Assembly (NCBI GenBank): GCA_031286005.1
Contig: JAITVC010000190.1
Coordinates: 1-14,314 of the forward strand
Direction: 5' to 3'
From: Bacteroidales bacterium
Lineage (GTDB): Bacteria; Bacteroidota; Bacteroidia; Bacteroidales; P3
DNA length: 14,314 bases
The notes beneath the pieces were generated by a model. That model made no database searches, was not told the origin of the DNA, and worked only from the letters and a program-made list of their open reading frames with translations. Positions 1 to 7,299 of the stretch are shown here, in pieces. How positions within the stretch are numbered: the stretch's first letter is position 1; the number at the start of each line of letters is the position of its first letter. The translations under genes and the position numbers were made by a program.

Positions 1-110
1 AAAATGGCGGATGTATTCAACCCTTTCGAGTTAATTCGAGGATTTTTATTTAAGGCGTAAAACGCTCGATAAATGAGCGCCATCGCATCAAGAAGGAATA
101 ATTTTTTCAT
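1..110 (-). CDS. polA: DNA polymerase I, N-terminal fragment (runs off the left edge)
   Basis: Reading the minus strand from the ATG at 110-108 gives 36 codons, open to the window edge, starting MKKLFLLDAMALIYRAFYAL and continuing with NPRINSKGLNTSAI. This is the conserved start of the 5'-3' exonuclease (FEN-like) domain of bacterial DNA polymerase I; the LLDxMALIYRAFYA block holds the first metal-binding aspartate, and the KGLNTSA stretch is typical of Bacteroidota Pol I. The enzyme fills gaps and removes RNA primers in replication and repair. The rest of the exonuclease, proofreading-like and polymerase domains lie outside the window. The start lies 5 nt after the porW stop codon, with no promoter between, so the two are probably co-transcribed from the porW promoter. 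The fragment is short, but the motif is distinctive. Confidence 0.85.
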   Translation of the reverse strand, partial: MKKLFLLDAMALIYRAFYALNKNPRINSKGLNTSAI

Positions 111-115
111 AGAAA

Positions 116-2752
116 CTACGGGTTGTAATATTTCTCAAAGAATTTCTGATAGGTATCTTTATCCCGAAGTTTCATAAAGGTTGAGAAGTTTTCTGCGCTG
201 ATGAGCATGATTTGATAGAACTCCTTAGGAATTTGGCTAAATACATACGTGCTTTTCTTCAACTCATCGAAATATCCGGTTGCAATGGATGCCGTTTTGA
301 AGGTGTAGGCGTAAACCAAATAGTAGTCTTCACTCCATGTGTCGCTGCCAATACGCAGATTGTCCTGCGAGAAACTCCGGCGGTTAAAGTCGGTTAAGCG
401 GATTTTTACAACATCGGTGTTCACTTCCGGAACGTTAAGGAAAATTAAACAATAATGCAGCGCAGCAAAGTCTTCTTTATACATGGAAAGGTCAACTTCG
501 GGTTCTTTTTCCTCTTCTTCCACTTTGGTTTGTGCAGATGCAAGCGGACTTGTTTCTCCGGATACCGTTGTAGAATCAGCCGTTCCTTGCGTTTTTAAAT
601 ATTCTATCGTTTCTCTGGCCAATTCCACCATATCTTTTTCTTGCGGATAGGTTTTGATGTATTGTTCGAGATTTAGAATGGTGGCATCTACGCCATTTTG
701 CGCCCCCTTAGCCATTGTTTCCAAATATTTGAAACGTGGCATCAAGGCATTGCCGGGATAGCGTTTTTCGGCATCTTGCACATTGGACAGAACGGCATCA
801 TAATAGCCCGTTGAATAAGCCTCAAACGTGTATTGATACAACAATTCGGCTTTGGCAGTGTTCTCTTGTGAGGTTTTGTAATAATTGGGGTCAGTGATTT
901 GTTTGGTTTGGTCGCTATCCGGAAATTCGCTGATCAAAAGATTTTTGTATTTTTGTTTGCCGGCTTCGTTGTTTAGTACTAAGTTCATGCGGTACAGATA
1001 GTAATAAGCCTGCAATTTATAGCCCGAATTGGGGTATTTTTTCAAGAGATCTTCCAATGTGGCAATACCCATTTTTGGTTCATCCACCAAATCGAAATAG
1101 CCTGCTCCCAACATGAATTTGTTTTCTTCCAAACGTTCGTCGGATTTCTGTTTAGCAGCTGTTTTGATGGGCATGTTTACCAAATAGTATTCACGATCGG
1201 CAGGTGTATAATCTCCAACCTCTTTTTGCACTTCTTCTTCCACCACTTCGGTTTCACTATCGTCTTCGGAACGGTTAGTCATCAGTACCGGTTTTTGTTG
1301 CAAGAACCAAAAGTCTTCATTGTCGCGCCGTCCCCATTTGCGCATAAATTCATTTGCCCCAAACGATTTGGCTTGTTCGTTGTAGAAATACCACAAGTTT
1401 TGCGGCGATTGTGCACTCGAAGGTGTAGACAAAACCTTTGGCGCTTTTTCGGCATCGGTTTCAAGTTTGGTTTTGTATGATTCAATAATGCTATCGATTT
1501 CTTCGTTGCGCTTTTTCTCCGGCAAACCGGCCAAATACTGCATTTGTTCTTCGTAAAGCACCGCATCCAAATATTTCACAAGTTCCGTGAGGTTCTCCGC
1601 ACGTGTGCTCACACGGTCGTAATCGGGATGGTCTTCTGTCATCACACTAACGGCATTTTGATAATATTTTTGTGCCGTGTTATAATCGTTTTCATCAAAA
1701 TACAAATCCGCCAAACGGGTTGCTGAGAGGGCTAACTGGTCGCGGTCGGAACCGGAATATTCCACTGATTTTTCGAGATAGCCAATGCCTTCACTCAAAC
1801 GGTTATCGTGCAATTCGATTTCTGCCAAGACGAAGTAGATACGCCCGAAAAAGCGTTCGTTCTTGGTGTCTTGAAGCATCTTGATTAATTCCTTGATGAG
1901 GTCTTCACGATTGGCATAATCCGAATCGTAGCACAAGGCCATATTGAGCCGTGCGTTGTAATCCAAATCCAGTTTGGCGTTGTGGCCGGTTACGTAGCGG
2001 TAGGATTTATAAGCCTCCTCGCAGTTCTCTTGCAGCTGATAAATCTGCCCGATAATAAACTCCAACCGATTTCTAAAATCCTTCGTTTTGCAACGCTTTA
2101 TGGCTTCACGCAAGAACGGAATAGACTCCCCGTATTGCTCTTGGGCAATGTAAAAACTGGCTGTTACAGCCGGCAACTCGCGATATGTTTGCTTCGATAA
2201 AGCCATCTCATTGTTTTGCACCTGCAAAATCAAAGAAGATGCCATTTCATACTCCTCTTCTTGAATATATGTTCGTGCCAGCCAAAGCATGGCCTCAAAA
2301 CGAATGGCTTCTTTCGGATATTGAGAAGTTACAAAATTAAGCACTGTGCGTGCCATCGAATAATTGTGCTGATAAAAATACCCCTTGGCAATCTGCATAC
2401 TCGCATCCTGTATCGTCTTTACATATTGCACACCTCGGATAAGAATCTGATGCTTTTCAATGGCCTTAGTACCCTTCTCAATCATCCGTCTGGTTTTCTC
2501 CATCGTTTTGGCGGTGTCCAAAATGGAGCCGTATTCGTACACATTCAGTACATGGCTGTAATTGTCGTAGCCAAGCGTTTCGATTTCAGCAAGCAGTTCT
2601 TTGTAGGTTTCATTGCCGTTCCAATAGATGTTGTAATAGGCCGTCATGTTGTGATAATTGCGATTCAGCCACGTGTTTTTTTTCGCCGAACAAGCGGAAA
2701 AAAGCGCAACCATCGCCATACCAACCCATGCTATTTTAACAACCTTTTGCAT
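116..2752 (-). CDS. porW: PorW/SprE-type type IX secretion system lipoprotein with TPRs
   Basis: An 878-residue lipoprotein. The N-terminus has a lysine, a hydrophobic stretch and a lipobox LFSAC, with the lipidated Cys at residue 21. It is followed by the family hallmark, a KKNTWLNRNYHNMTAYYNIYWNGN-like stretch at about residues 24-48 seen at the start of SprE/PorW proteins. The middle (about 100-400 and 540-690) is built of TPR-like helical repeats (AQKYYQNAV, AYKSYRYV). Acidic, low-complexity linkers occur at about 495-515 and 720-760 (EEEEKEPEVD). PorW/SprE is a periplasm-facing outer-membrane lipoprotein needed for type IX secretion and, in gliding species, motility; it is thought to link the PorK/N ring to the translocon. 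The start at 2752 is fixed by the lipobox and by a promoter only 8 nt upstream. polA follows 5 nt downstream. Substrate secretion itself cannot be judged from this window. Confidence 0.85.
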   Translation of the reverse strand: MQKVVKIAWVGMAMVALFSACSAKKNTWLNRNYHNMTAYYNIYWNGNETYKELLAEIETLGYDNYSHVLNVYEYGSILDTAKTMEKTRRMIEKGTKAIEKHQILIRGVQYVKTIQDASMQIAKGYFYQHNYSMARTVLNFVTSQYPKEAIRFEAMLWLARTYIQEEEYEMASSLILQVQNNEMALSKQTYRELPAVTASFYIAQEQYGESIPFLREAIKRCKTKDFRNRLEFIIGQIYQLQENCEEAYKSYRYVTGHNAKLDLDYNARLNMALCYDSDYANREDLIKELIKMLQDTKNERFFGRIYFVLAEIELHDNRLSEGIGYLEKSVEYSGSDRDQLALSATRLADLYFDENDYNTAQKYYQNAVSVMTEDHPDYDRVSTRAENLTELVKYLDAVLYEEQMQYLAGLPEKKRNEEIDSIIESYKTKLETDAEKAPKVLSTPSSAQSPQNLWYFYNEQAKSFGANEFMRKWGRRDNEDFWFLQQKPVLMTNRSEDDSETEVVEEEVQKEVGDYTPADREYYLVNMPIKTAAKQKSDERLEENKFMLGAGYFDLVDEPKMGIATLEDLLKKYPNSGYKLQAYYYLYRMNLVLNNEAGKQKYKNLLISEFPDSDQTKQITDPNYYKTSQENTAKAELLYQYTFEAYSTGYYDAVLSNVQDAEKRYPGNALMPRFKYLETMAKGAQNGVDATILNLEQYIKTYPQEKDMVELARETIEYLKTQGTADSTTVSGETSPLASAQTKVEEEEKEPEVDLSMYKEDFAALHYCLIFLNVPEVNTDVVKIRLTDFNRRSFSQDNLRIGSDTWSEDYYLVYAYTFKTASIATGYFDELKKSTYVFSQIPKEFYQIMLISAENFSTFMKLRDKDTYQKFFEKYYNP

Positions 2753-2759
2753 ATAAGAT

Positions 2760-2775
2760 GCAAAGATACGAAAAA
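2760..2775 (-). promoter_or_regulatory. Bacteroidota-type promoter of porW (-polA)
   Basis: On the minus strand the sequence reads TTTTTCGTATCTTTGC, whose core TATCTTTG (2768 to 2761) matches the -7 consensus TAnnTTTG. The upstream -33 position is only AT-rich (TTTT at about 2791-2788), so that element is weak. The core ends 8 nt before the porW ATG, so the transcript leader would be only a few nucleotides or absent. Confidence 0.7.
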
Positions 2776-2801
2776 TAATTAATAATTAAAAATTGAGAGT
2801 T
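2774..2801. repeat. Heptad tandem repeat in the porW promoter region
   Basis: Four 7-bp units in a row on the plus strand: AATAATT, AATAATT, AAAAATT, GAGAGTT. They cover the spacer and -33 zone of the porW promoter. A second heptad tract with related sequence (ATTAAAA units) lies at 3636-3696. Whether copy number varies is unknown. Confidence 0.55.
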
Positions 2802-2870
2802 AAAGGATTTTGTGAAATAAAGCAACTTCGGCTCAACGGAGCTCAATTTAGTACCGTTTTCCCTTAGGTT

Positions 2871-2903
2871 ATCCTATATTGATCCTATAATGATCCTCTA
2901 ATC
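2871..2903 (+). repeat. Three imperfect 11-bp tandem repeats
   Basis: The units are ATCCTATATTG, ATCCTATAATG and ATCCTCTAATC, directly adjacent. They lie about 75 bp upstream of the pnuC promoter core and about 100 bp from that of porW. A one-turn spacing is compatible with stacked binding of a regulator on one face of the helix, but three short units are weak evidence and replication slippage would also explain them. Confidence 0.5.
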
Positions 2904-2970
2904 TCCCTTTCTTGAAAATTTTGCCTATTCATGATTAACTTTTCACTAATCCCGTTTCACTATTTCCAAT

Positions 2971-2986
2971 TTTTTCGTATCTTTGC
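2971..2986 (+). promoter_or_regulatory. Bacteroidota-type promoter of pnuC
   Basis: TTTTTCGTATCTTTGC, with -7 core TATCTTTG at 2978-2985. The -33 position (about 2955-2958, TTTC) is a poor match to TTTG. Transcription should start near 2991, which lies downstream of the longer in-frame ATG at 2931 and so excludes it as the normal start. It leaves a leader of about 4-6 nt before the ATG at 2997. Confidence 0.7.
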
Positions 2987-2996
2987 AATCGGAATT

Positions 2997-3647
2997 ATGG
3001 AATTGTTTAGTATTAATCATATTTTGTTTAGCCTTTGGGGCTACGATGTTTGCCTTTTGGAATTGCTGGGAACAGTGTTGGGCGTGTGTTCGGTGTGGTT
3101 GGCTACGCAGGGCAAGGCTGTGAATTTTTTGGTGGGGATTGTGGGGATGTCGTTTCTGACGGTATTTTTTTATCAAAAAGGGTTGTATTCGTCGTCGATT
3201 TTGCAAGTTATACTATGCTGTTTCTGCGCATTCGGCTATTACAACTGGACGAAATCCAAACAGGGCGAACGTAAAAAAGTTACCACCCTAAAATTATCTC
3301 AACGCATGGCAACCCTCTTGGGCATTTTGGCCTTCGTGGGTATTTGGGGCTCGGTCATGGTATTTGCCAAAAGCGGCTATTTGGAGGTGCTTTTCCCCGA
3401 AAATTACGACCCTAAGATTTTAGGGTATGCCGATGCGCTGGTGCTAATCGTGTCCATACTCGGCATGTTTCTGCGCACGCAGAAGAAAATCGATAATTGG
3501 TATCTGTTTTTCCTTTCGGATATGATGGGCATAATCCTGTATACGTCGATAGGCGCGTATTTCGTAACGATGATGTGCAGCATTTATTGGCTTTTGGATA
3601 TAAAAGCCATCATCTCGTGGCGGAAAGAACTTACAATTAAAAATTAA
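2997..3647 (+). CDS. pnuC: PnuC-family vitamin transporter (nicotinamide riboside or related)
   Basis: A 216-residue, highly hydrophobic protein with about seven membrane helices. The family pattern is present: an early GTVLGVCSVWLATQGKAVNFLVGI block (about residues 25-49, compare LG...vyL..r.n...w..Gi), the ILQVILCCFCAFGYYNW stretch (about 68-84, compare lQ.fy...s.yGwy.W) and a C-terminal NWYLFFLSDMMGIILY block. PnuC proteins are facilitators in the cytoplasmic membrane that take up nicotinamide riboside, trapped inside by phosphorylation; relatives carry thiamine (PnuT) or riboflavin (PnuX). No salvage kinase, thiamine pyrophosphokinase or riboswitch lies nearby, so the substrate is undecided. 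I chose the ATG at 2997 rather than 2931 because the promoter core sits between them. sufC follows after 53 bp with no promoter match, so read-through is likely. Confidence 0.8.
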   Translation: MELFSINHILFSLWGYDVCLLELLGTVLGVCSVWLATQGKAVNFLVGIVGMSFLTVFFYQKGLYSSSILQVILCCFCAFGYYNWTKSKQGERKKVTTLKLSQRMATLLGILAFVGIWGSVMVFAKSGYLEVLFPENYDPKILGYADALVLIVSILGMFLRTQKKIDNWYLFFLSDMMGIILYTSIGAYFVTMMCSIYWLLDIKAIISWRKELTIKN

Positions 3648-3696
3648 AAATTAAAAGAATTAACTAATCATTAATCACTAAACACTATTCACTAAT
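3636..3696 (+). repeat. Heptad-period tract between pnuC and sufC
   Basis: Three exact ATTAAAA units start at 3636, 3643 and 3650 and overlap the last codons and stop of pnuC. An A/T-rich bridge follows. In the same 7-bp register come AACTAAT (3662), CATTAAT (3669), CACTAAA (3676), CACTATT (3683) and CACTAAT (3690). The tract ends 4 nt before the sufC ATG, so a change in unit number would alter the pnuC C-terminus and stop position or the sufC translation start region. Confidence 0.65.
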
Positions 3697-3700
3697 AGAT

Positions 3701-4438
3701 ATGTTAACAATAACCAATCTTCACGCCAATATCGGCGAAAAAGAAATCCTCAAAGGCTTGAACCTGCAAGTGAATGCAGGCGAAGTGCATGCGATCATGG
3801 GGCCCAACGGAACAGGAAAAAGCACGCTGGCATCGGTAATTGCCGGCAGGGAGAAATTCACGGTAACGCAAGGCGACATCACGTTTAACGGTAAAAACCT
3901 GCTCGACCTTTCCATTGAGGAACGTGCGGCCGAAGGTGTTTTTATCGGCTTTCAATATCCGGTGGAAATTCCGGGTGTGAGCATTGCCAATTTTATGCGC
4001 ACGGCAGTGAACGAACAGCGCAAATACAGGGGATTAGACCCTATGCCGATTTTTGAGTTTCAAGCTTTCATGGAAGAGAAACAAAAAATTGTTGAACTCA
4101 CGGATAAGTTGGCCGGGCGAAGTGTGAACGAAGGGTTTTCGGGCGGCGAGAAAAAGAAAAACGAAATCTTTCAGATGGCAATGCTTGAGCCTAAGTTGGC
4201 CATCTTGGACGAAACCGATTCGGGTCTTGATATTGATGCCCTTCGCATTGTGGCCAATGGGGTAAACAAACTCAAACGTCCGGATAATGCAACGGTTGTT
4301 ATCACGCACTATCAACGGCTTTTGGATTATATCGTTCCGGATTTCGTGCATATCATGTACGATGGAAAGATTGTGAAAACAGGCGATAAAACGCTGGCTT
4401 TGGAATTGGAAGAAAAAGGTTACGACTGGATCAAATAA
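3701..4438 (+). CDS. sufC: Fe-S cluster assembly ATPase SufC
   Basis: A 245-residue ABC-type ATPase of the usual SufC length. Visible motifs are Walker A GPNGTGKST (34-42, Lys40), Q-loop FQYP (Gln85, Tyr86), the SufC-type signature FSGGEKKKNE (146-155), Walker B LAILDE (166-171, Glu171) and switch His203 in VITHYQRLL. The ETDSGLDIDAL stretch after Walker B is characteristic of SufC rather than transporter ATPases. Tyr86, Lys152, Glu171 and His203 fall at the same numbers as the residues discussed for the E. coli protein. SufC hydrolyses ATP on the SufB/SufD scaffold in the cytoplasm to drive Fe-S cluster building. The stop TAA (4436-4438) is followed after one base by the sufD ATG, pointing to translational coupling. 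No sufB precedes it; the upstream neighbour is pnuC. Confidence 0.95.
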   Translation: MLTITNLHANIGEKEILKGLNLQVNAGEVHAIMGPNGTGKSTLASVIAGREKFTVTQGDITFNGKNLLDLSIEERAAEGVFIGFQYPVEIPGVSIANFMRTAVNEQRKYRGLDPMPIFEFQAFMEEKQKIVELTDKLAGRSVNEGFSGGEKKKNEIFQMAMLEPKLAILDETDSGLDIDALRIVANGVNKLKRPDNATVVITHYQRLLDYIVPDFVHIMYDGKIVKTGDKTLALELEEKGYDWIK

Positions 4439-4439
4439 T

Positions 4440-5474
4440 ATGAAATTCTCCTGTAAAATAAAAAACCTCGACGCCTATTTGTTGATACTCTACAATGGCG
4501 TTTTCGACCACAAAAGCATTCGGCATTTTGCACCGCCGAAAGGGGTAGACATTATACCGATTCCCGAAAAGCCGGGTAATTTCAGATTGGTGGTTGCGCC
4601 GAACACAATTGTTGAAAAACCGTTGCAATTGGTCAATGTGATTGATACGTTGGAATCGTTGAATGTTACTCATGCTTTTGAAATTGTTGTTGGACAAGGC
4701 TCTTCGCTTTCGTTGATTCACTGCGACGAATCTATGAACAAAGTTCAGAATACCATCCAAACCACCGTTTCCATCGAGTTGGAAGCGCATAGTTCGTTGT
4801 CTTACTACAATCTTCAAAACATCAATAATCATAGCACGTTGAACCATGAAGCCACCGTGAAACAGCACGGTCATTCGCATTTGATTTCACACACGTATAC
4901 GCTCAACGGAAAAATTCTCAATAAACAGCAGCACATTGATTTTATCGAGGAATCTGCTGTTGCGGATGTGAAAGGGCTGTATATTTTGGATACAAATCAA
5001 GATTGTTTTCACCGGGTGCAGTTGAATCATAATCATCCTAATGGCCGTTCAACCCAAGTGTTTAAAGGGATTTTGGACGATTCGGCCAGAGCGCATTTTG
5101 AGGGGCATGTATTTGTGGCCAAACATGCACAGAAAACGGAAGCCTTGCAAAGCAACAGAAATCTTTTATTGAGCAATAAGGCAAATGTACAAACCCATCC
5201 CTTCTTGGAGATTTATGCTGACGATGTGAAGTGCTCGCACGGCGCCACAACCGGTCAACTGGATGAAGATTCGCTATTTTATTTGCGCACGCGTGGCATT
5301 CCCGAAAAGCAAGCCAAAACATTGCTGATGTATGCTTTCGCAAATGAAGTGGTTAGCCATGTGCATCTCGAACCTATTCGGGACTATTTGGAAAATCTTA
5401 TCAAACGCCGCCTTAACGGGGAAACGATTATTTGCGAAGATTGTGTGTTTTCGTGTGTGGCGATTGATAATTAA
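4440..5474 (+). CDS. sufD: Fe-S cluster assembly protein SufD (short form)
   Basis: A 344-residue SufB/SufD-family beta-helix protein, partner of SufC in the SufBCD scaffold. The diagnostic C-terminal region is clear: LEIYADDVKCSHGATTGQLD at about 257-276, with Cys265 and His267, then LFYLRTRGIP and a helical end. Family members of the SufD type are usually above 400 residues; this one lacks most of the N-terminal helical domain and begins almost directly with the beta-helix part. The start cannot move upstream without running into sufC, which ends one base before. I call it SufD rather than SufB from its length and its position after sufC. The extreme C-terminus carries three cysteines, C332, C335 and C339, in a CxxCxxxC arrangement followed by only five residues. 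Its last codons overlap the -33 region of the following promoter. Confidence 0.88.
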   Translation: MKFSCKIKNLDAYLLILYNGVFDHKSIRHFAPPKGVDIIPIPEKPGNFRLVVAPNTIVEKPLQLVNVIDTLESLNVTHAFEIVVGQGSSLSLIHCDESMNKVQNTIQTTVSIELEAHSSLSYYNLQNINNHSTLNHEATVKQHGHSHLISHTYTLNGKILNKQQHIDFIEESAVADVKGLYILDTNQDCFHRVQLNHNHPNGRSTQVFKGILDDSARAHFEGHVFVAKHAQKTEALQSNRNLLLSNKANVQTHPFLEIYADDVKCSHGATTGQLDEDSLFYLRTRGIPEKQAKTLLMYAFANEVVSHVHLEPIRDYLENLIKRRLNGETIICEDCVFSCVAIDN

Positions 5475-5478
5475 CTAT

Positions 5479-5494
5479 TTTTTCGTATCTTTGC
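5479..5494 (+). promoter_or_regulatory. Bacteroidota-type promoter of the yitT pair
   Basis: TTTTTCGTATCTTTGC with -7 core TATCTTTG at 5486-5493. TTG at 5464-5466 is spaced 19 bp upstream as the -33 element and lies inside the last sufD codons. The ATG at 5510 is 16 nt past the core, giving a leader of about 10 nt. Confidence 0.7.
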
Positions 5495-5509
5495 AAAAAT
5501 TTTTTACAC

Positions 5510-6403
5510 ATGCAAAAAGCAACTCTTTACAGAGAAATTAAAAGTTACGCCATTATTACGTTTTTTTTGGCGCTGTATTCCGTCTCCATTGTCGGATTTG
5601 TTATTAATAGTGGAATTGTCAGCGGCGGCATTAATGGGCTTTCGACGCTTATTTATTACGCTTCGGCCAAATATATACCGGTAGGTTATGCATCATTTGT
5701 ACTTAACGGTGTTTTGTTGTTGATAGCCTTGAAAATTTTAGGACGAGGTTTTGGCGCCAAAACGGTTTATGCCATTTTTATGATTTCATTTTTCATTACC
5801 TTGGCACAAATCTACATCAAAGAGCCGTTTTTGGAAGATGTTACGCTTTCTACCGTTATCGGCGGAGCGATGATAGGATTGTGTTTAGGCACGATATTCA
5901 ACTATGGCGGCAGTACCGGCGGCACAGACATTGTGGCGATGATTGTTAATAAATATCGAGAAGTTAGTCCCGGCCGTGTGATTCTTTATGCGGATATTTT
6001 AATCATAGGTTCCGGATTTATTGTGTTTTACTTTTTCATGGATAAAACGGCGTTAGAATCGTTTCGGATTTTAATTTATGGTTTCGTTTCTGTTGGCGTG
6101 GCTTCTTATACGATTGATTTGATTGTGCTGGGGCAACAACAATCCGTGCAGATGCTTATTTTCTCGAAGAAACACGATGAGCTTGCCGATGAAATCGGTA
6201 CCAACCTGCATCGCGGCGTAACCATGATTAACGGACAAGGATGGTACACCAAAGAGGAAACCAAAATACTTTTGGTGGTTACCCGGAAAAACGAAATGCA
6301 GGATGTGCTCCGTCTGGTTAAAAGTATCGACCCTCAAGCGTTTACAAGTATCGGCACTGTAACGGGTGTTTATGGACAAGGTTTCTCTCAAATCAAAAAC
6401 TAA
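5510..6403 (+). CDS. YitT family membrane protein (DUF161 + DUF2179), first of a tandem pair
   Basis: A 297-residue protein. The N-terminal two thirds hold about five to six membrane helices, with the family's conserved glycine-rich motifs: NSGIVSGGINGLSTL (33-47) and FNYGGSTGGTDIVAMIV (130-146). The C-terminal, soluble part (about 212-292, QSVQMLIFSKKHDELADEI... HRGVTMINGQGWYT... VTRKNEMQDVLRLVKSIDPQAF) is a DUF2179 domain, a PII-like or ACT-like small fold. YitT proteins are widespread integral membrane proteins of unknown transport function; I do not assign a substrate. The stop TAA shares its last base with the ATG of the second copy (TAATG at 6401-6405), so the two are one operon and probably translationally coupled. 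Confidence 0.88.
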   Translation: MQKATLYREIKSYAIITFFLALYSVSIVGFVINSGIVSGGINGLSTLIYYASAKYIPVGYASFVLNGVLLLIALKILGRGFGAKTVYAIFMISFFITLAQIYIKEPFLEDVTLSTVIGGAMIGLCLGTIFNYGGSTGGTDIVAMIVNKYREVSPGRVILYADILIIGSGFIVFYFFMDKTALESFRILIYGFVSVGVASYTIDLIVLGQQQSVQMLIFSKKHDELADEIGTNLHRGVTMINGQGWYTKEETKILLVVTRKNEMQDVLRLVKSIDPQAFTSIGTVTGVYGQGFSQIKN

Positions 6404-7296
6404 TGTCGAAGAAATTTCTCAAGGATTATGCCTTAATTATCCTCGGCGCCTTTGTGGTGGCTTCTGGTTACGTGTTTTTTATTACACCATATAAAATTAT
6501 TCCGGGTGGTGTTTATGGTATTTCCATCATTATTCACTATCTCACGCAAGGCATGTTTAGCGGGCTTCCCGAAGGTTTGCCGATTGGTATGACGGCGCTT
6601 TGTTTCAACATTCCGTTGGTTTATGCAGCCTATAAATTGCTGGGCGCGGAATCGATTCTGAAAACGATTGTAACCTTTGTGGCAACGGCCGTTTTTGTGG
6701 ATACATTAACATTGTTGCAAGGCGACACCCAGTTGGTTGCAGGCGATTCGCTGTTGGCATCAATTTATGGCGGTGTGCTGGTGGGTATTGGCGTGGCTTT
6801 GATTTTTAGAGCGAAAGCAACGAGTGCGGGCACGGATGTGCTATCGAAAATCATGACCAAATATTTCCGCATACCGATTGGGGTTAGCATTATTATTGTA
6901 GATTCGGTCATTGTGTTGCTTGGTTTGATTGCGTTTGGCGATTGGGCGGTGCCGTTGTATTCGTGGATTACGATTTTTGTGTATGGTAAAGTTGTGGATG
7001 TTTTGCAAGAAGGCCTTTCGACAGATCGTGCCGTATTTATCATCACGACTAAAAGCGATGAAATGGGCGAAATGATTATGCACAAACTCAAACGGGGTGG
7101 TACGTATTTTCACGGCAAGGGTATGTACAACGGGGAAGAGCGTGAAATTGTTTACACCGTAGTGAATTCACGGCAAATTCCGAAATTGCGCGAACATATT
7201 TACGGCATTGACCCCACAGCCTTTATCACCATTTTGCCTGCAAAGGAAATTTTGGGCAAAGGGTTTAAGGCTCTGAATGAGACGATAGGGGGGTAG
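6403..7296 (+). CDS. YitT family membrane protein (DUF161 + DUF2179), second of a tandem pair
   Basis: This protein is also exactly 297 residues and has the same architecture as its upstream neighbour. The membrane part (about 8-205) includes TPYKIIPGGVYGISIIIHY (28-46) and the KATSAGTDVLSKIMTKY block (138-154), equivalent to GGSTGGTD in the first copy. A C-terminal DUF2179 domain follows (about 208-288; VFIITTKSDEMGEMI, KRGGTYFHGKGMYNG, YGIDPTAFITI). Sequence identity to the first copy looks low outside the motifs, so the duplication is old rather than recent. Equal length and a 1-base overlap suggest two subunits of one hetero-oligomer, which is inference. Its stop TAG at 7294-7296 is followed 4 nt later by the -33 box of the next promoter. 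Confidence 0.88.
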   Translation: MSKKFLKDYALIILGAFVVASGYVFFITPYKIIPGGVYGISIIIHYLTQGMFSGLPEGLPIGMTALCFNIPLVYAAYKLLGAESILKTIVTFVATAVFVDTLTLLQGDTQLVAGDSLLASIYGGVLVGIGVALIFRAKATSAGTDVLSKIMTKYFRIPIGVSIIIVDSVIVLLGLIAFGDWAVPLYSWITIFVYGKVVDVLQEGLSTDRAVFIITTKSDEMGEMIMHKLKRGGTYFHGKGMYNGEEREIVYTVVNSRQIPKLREHIYGIDPTAFITILPAKEILGKGFKALNETIGG

Positions 7297-7299
7297 CTG

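Larger units (their letters stand above)
2753..2996. other. Divergent intergenic region between porW and pnuC
   Basis: This 244-bp gap separates two genes transcribed away from each other. It holds the porW promoter at its left end, the pnuC promoter at its right end (2971-2986), a heptad tract (2774-2801) and three imperfect 11-bp repeats (2871-2903). I see no small gene, RNA gene or terminator. No THI-box-like or other recognisable riboswitch is seen ahead of pnuC, and the promoter position leaves no leader to hold one. Confidence 0.6.

Noticed and set aside
2216..2782. 188-codon open frame on the plus strand, opposite porW
   Set aside because: It is antisense to a well-supported lipoprotein gene, has no family resemblance and is rich in residues expected from reading a TPR gene backwards.
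2931..2996. Upstream in-frame ATG extending PnuC by 22 residues
   Set aside because: The promoter core at 2978-2985 lies inside this extension, so transcripts from that promoter would not contain it. The extension is also unlike PnuC N-termini.
2753..2996. Thiamine or other riboswitch controlling the PnuC-family gene
   Set aside because: The promoter core is 11 nt before the start codon, leaving no leader, and no THI-box-like sequence is seen.
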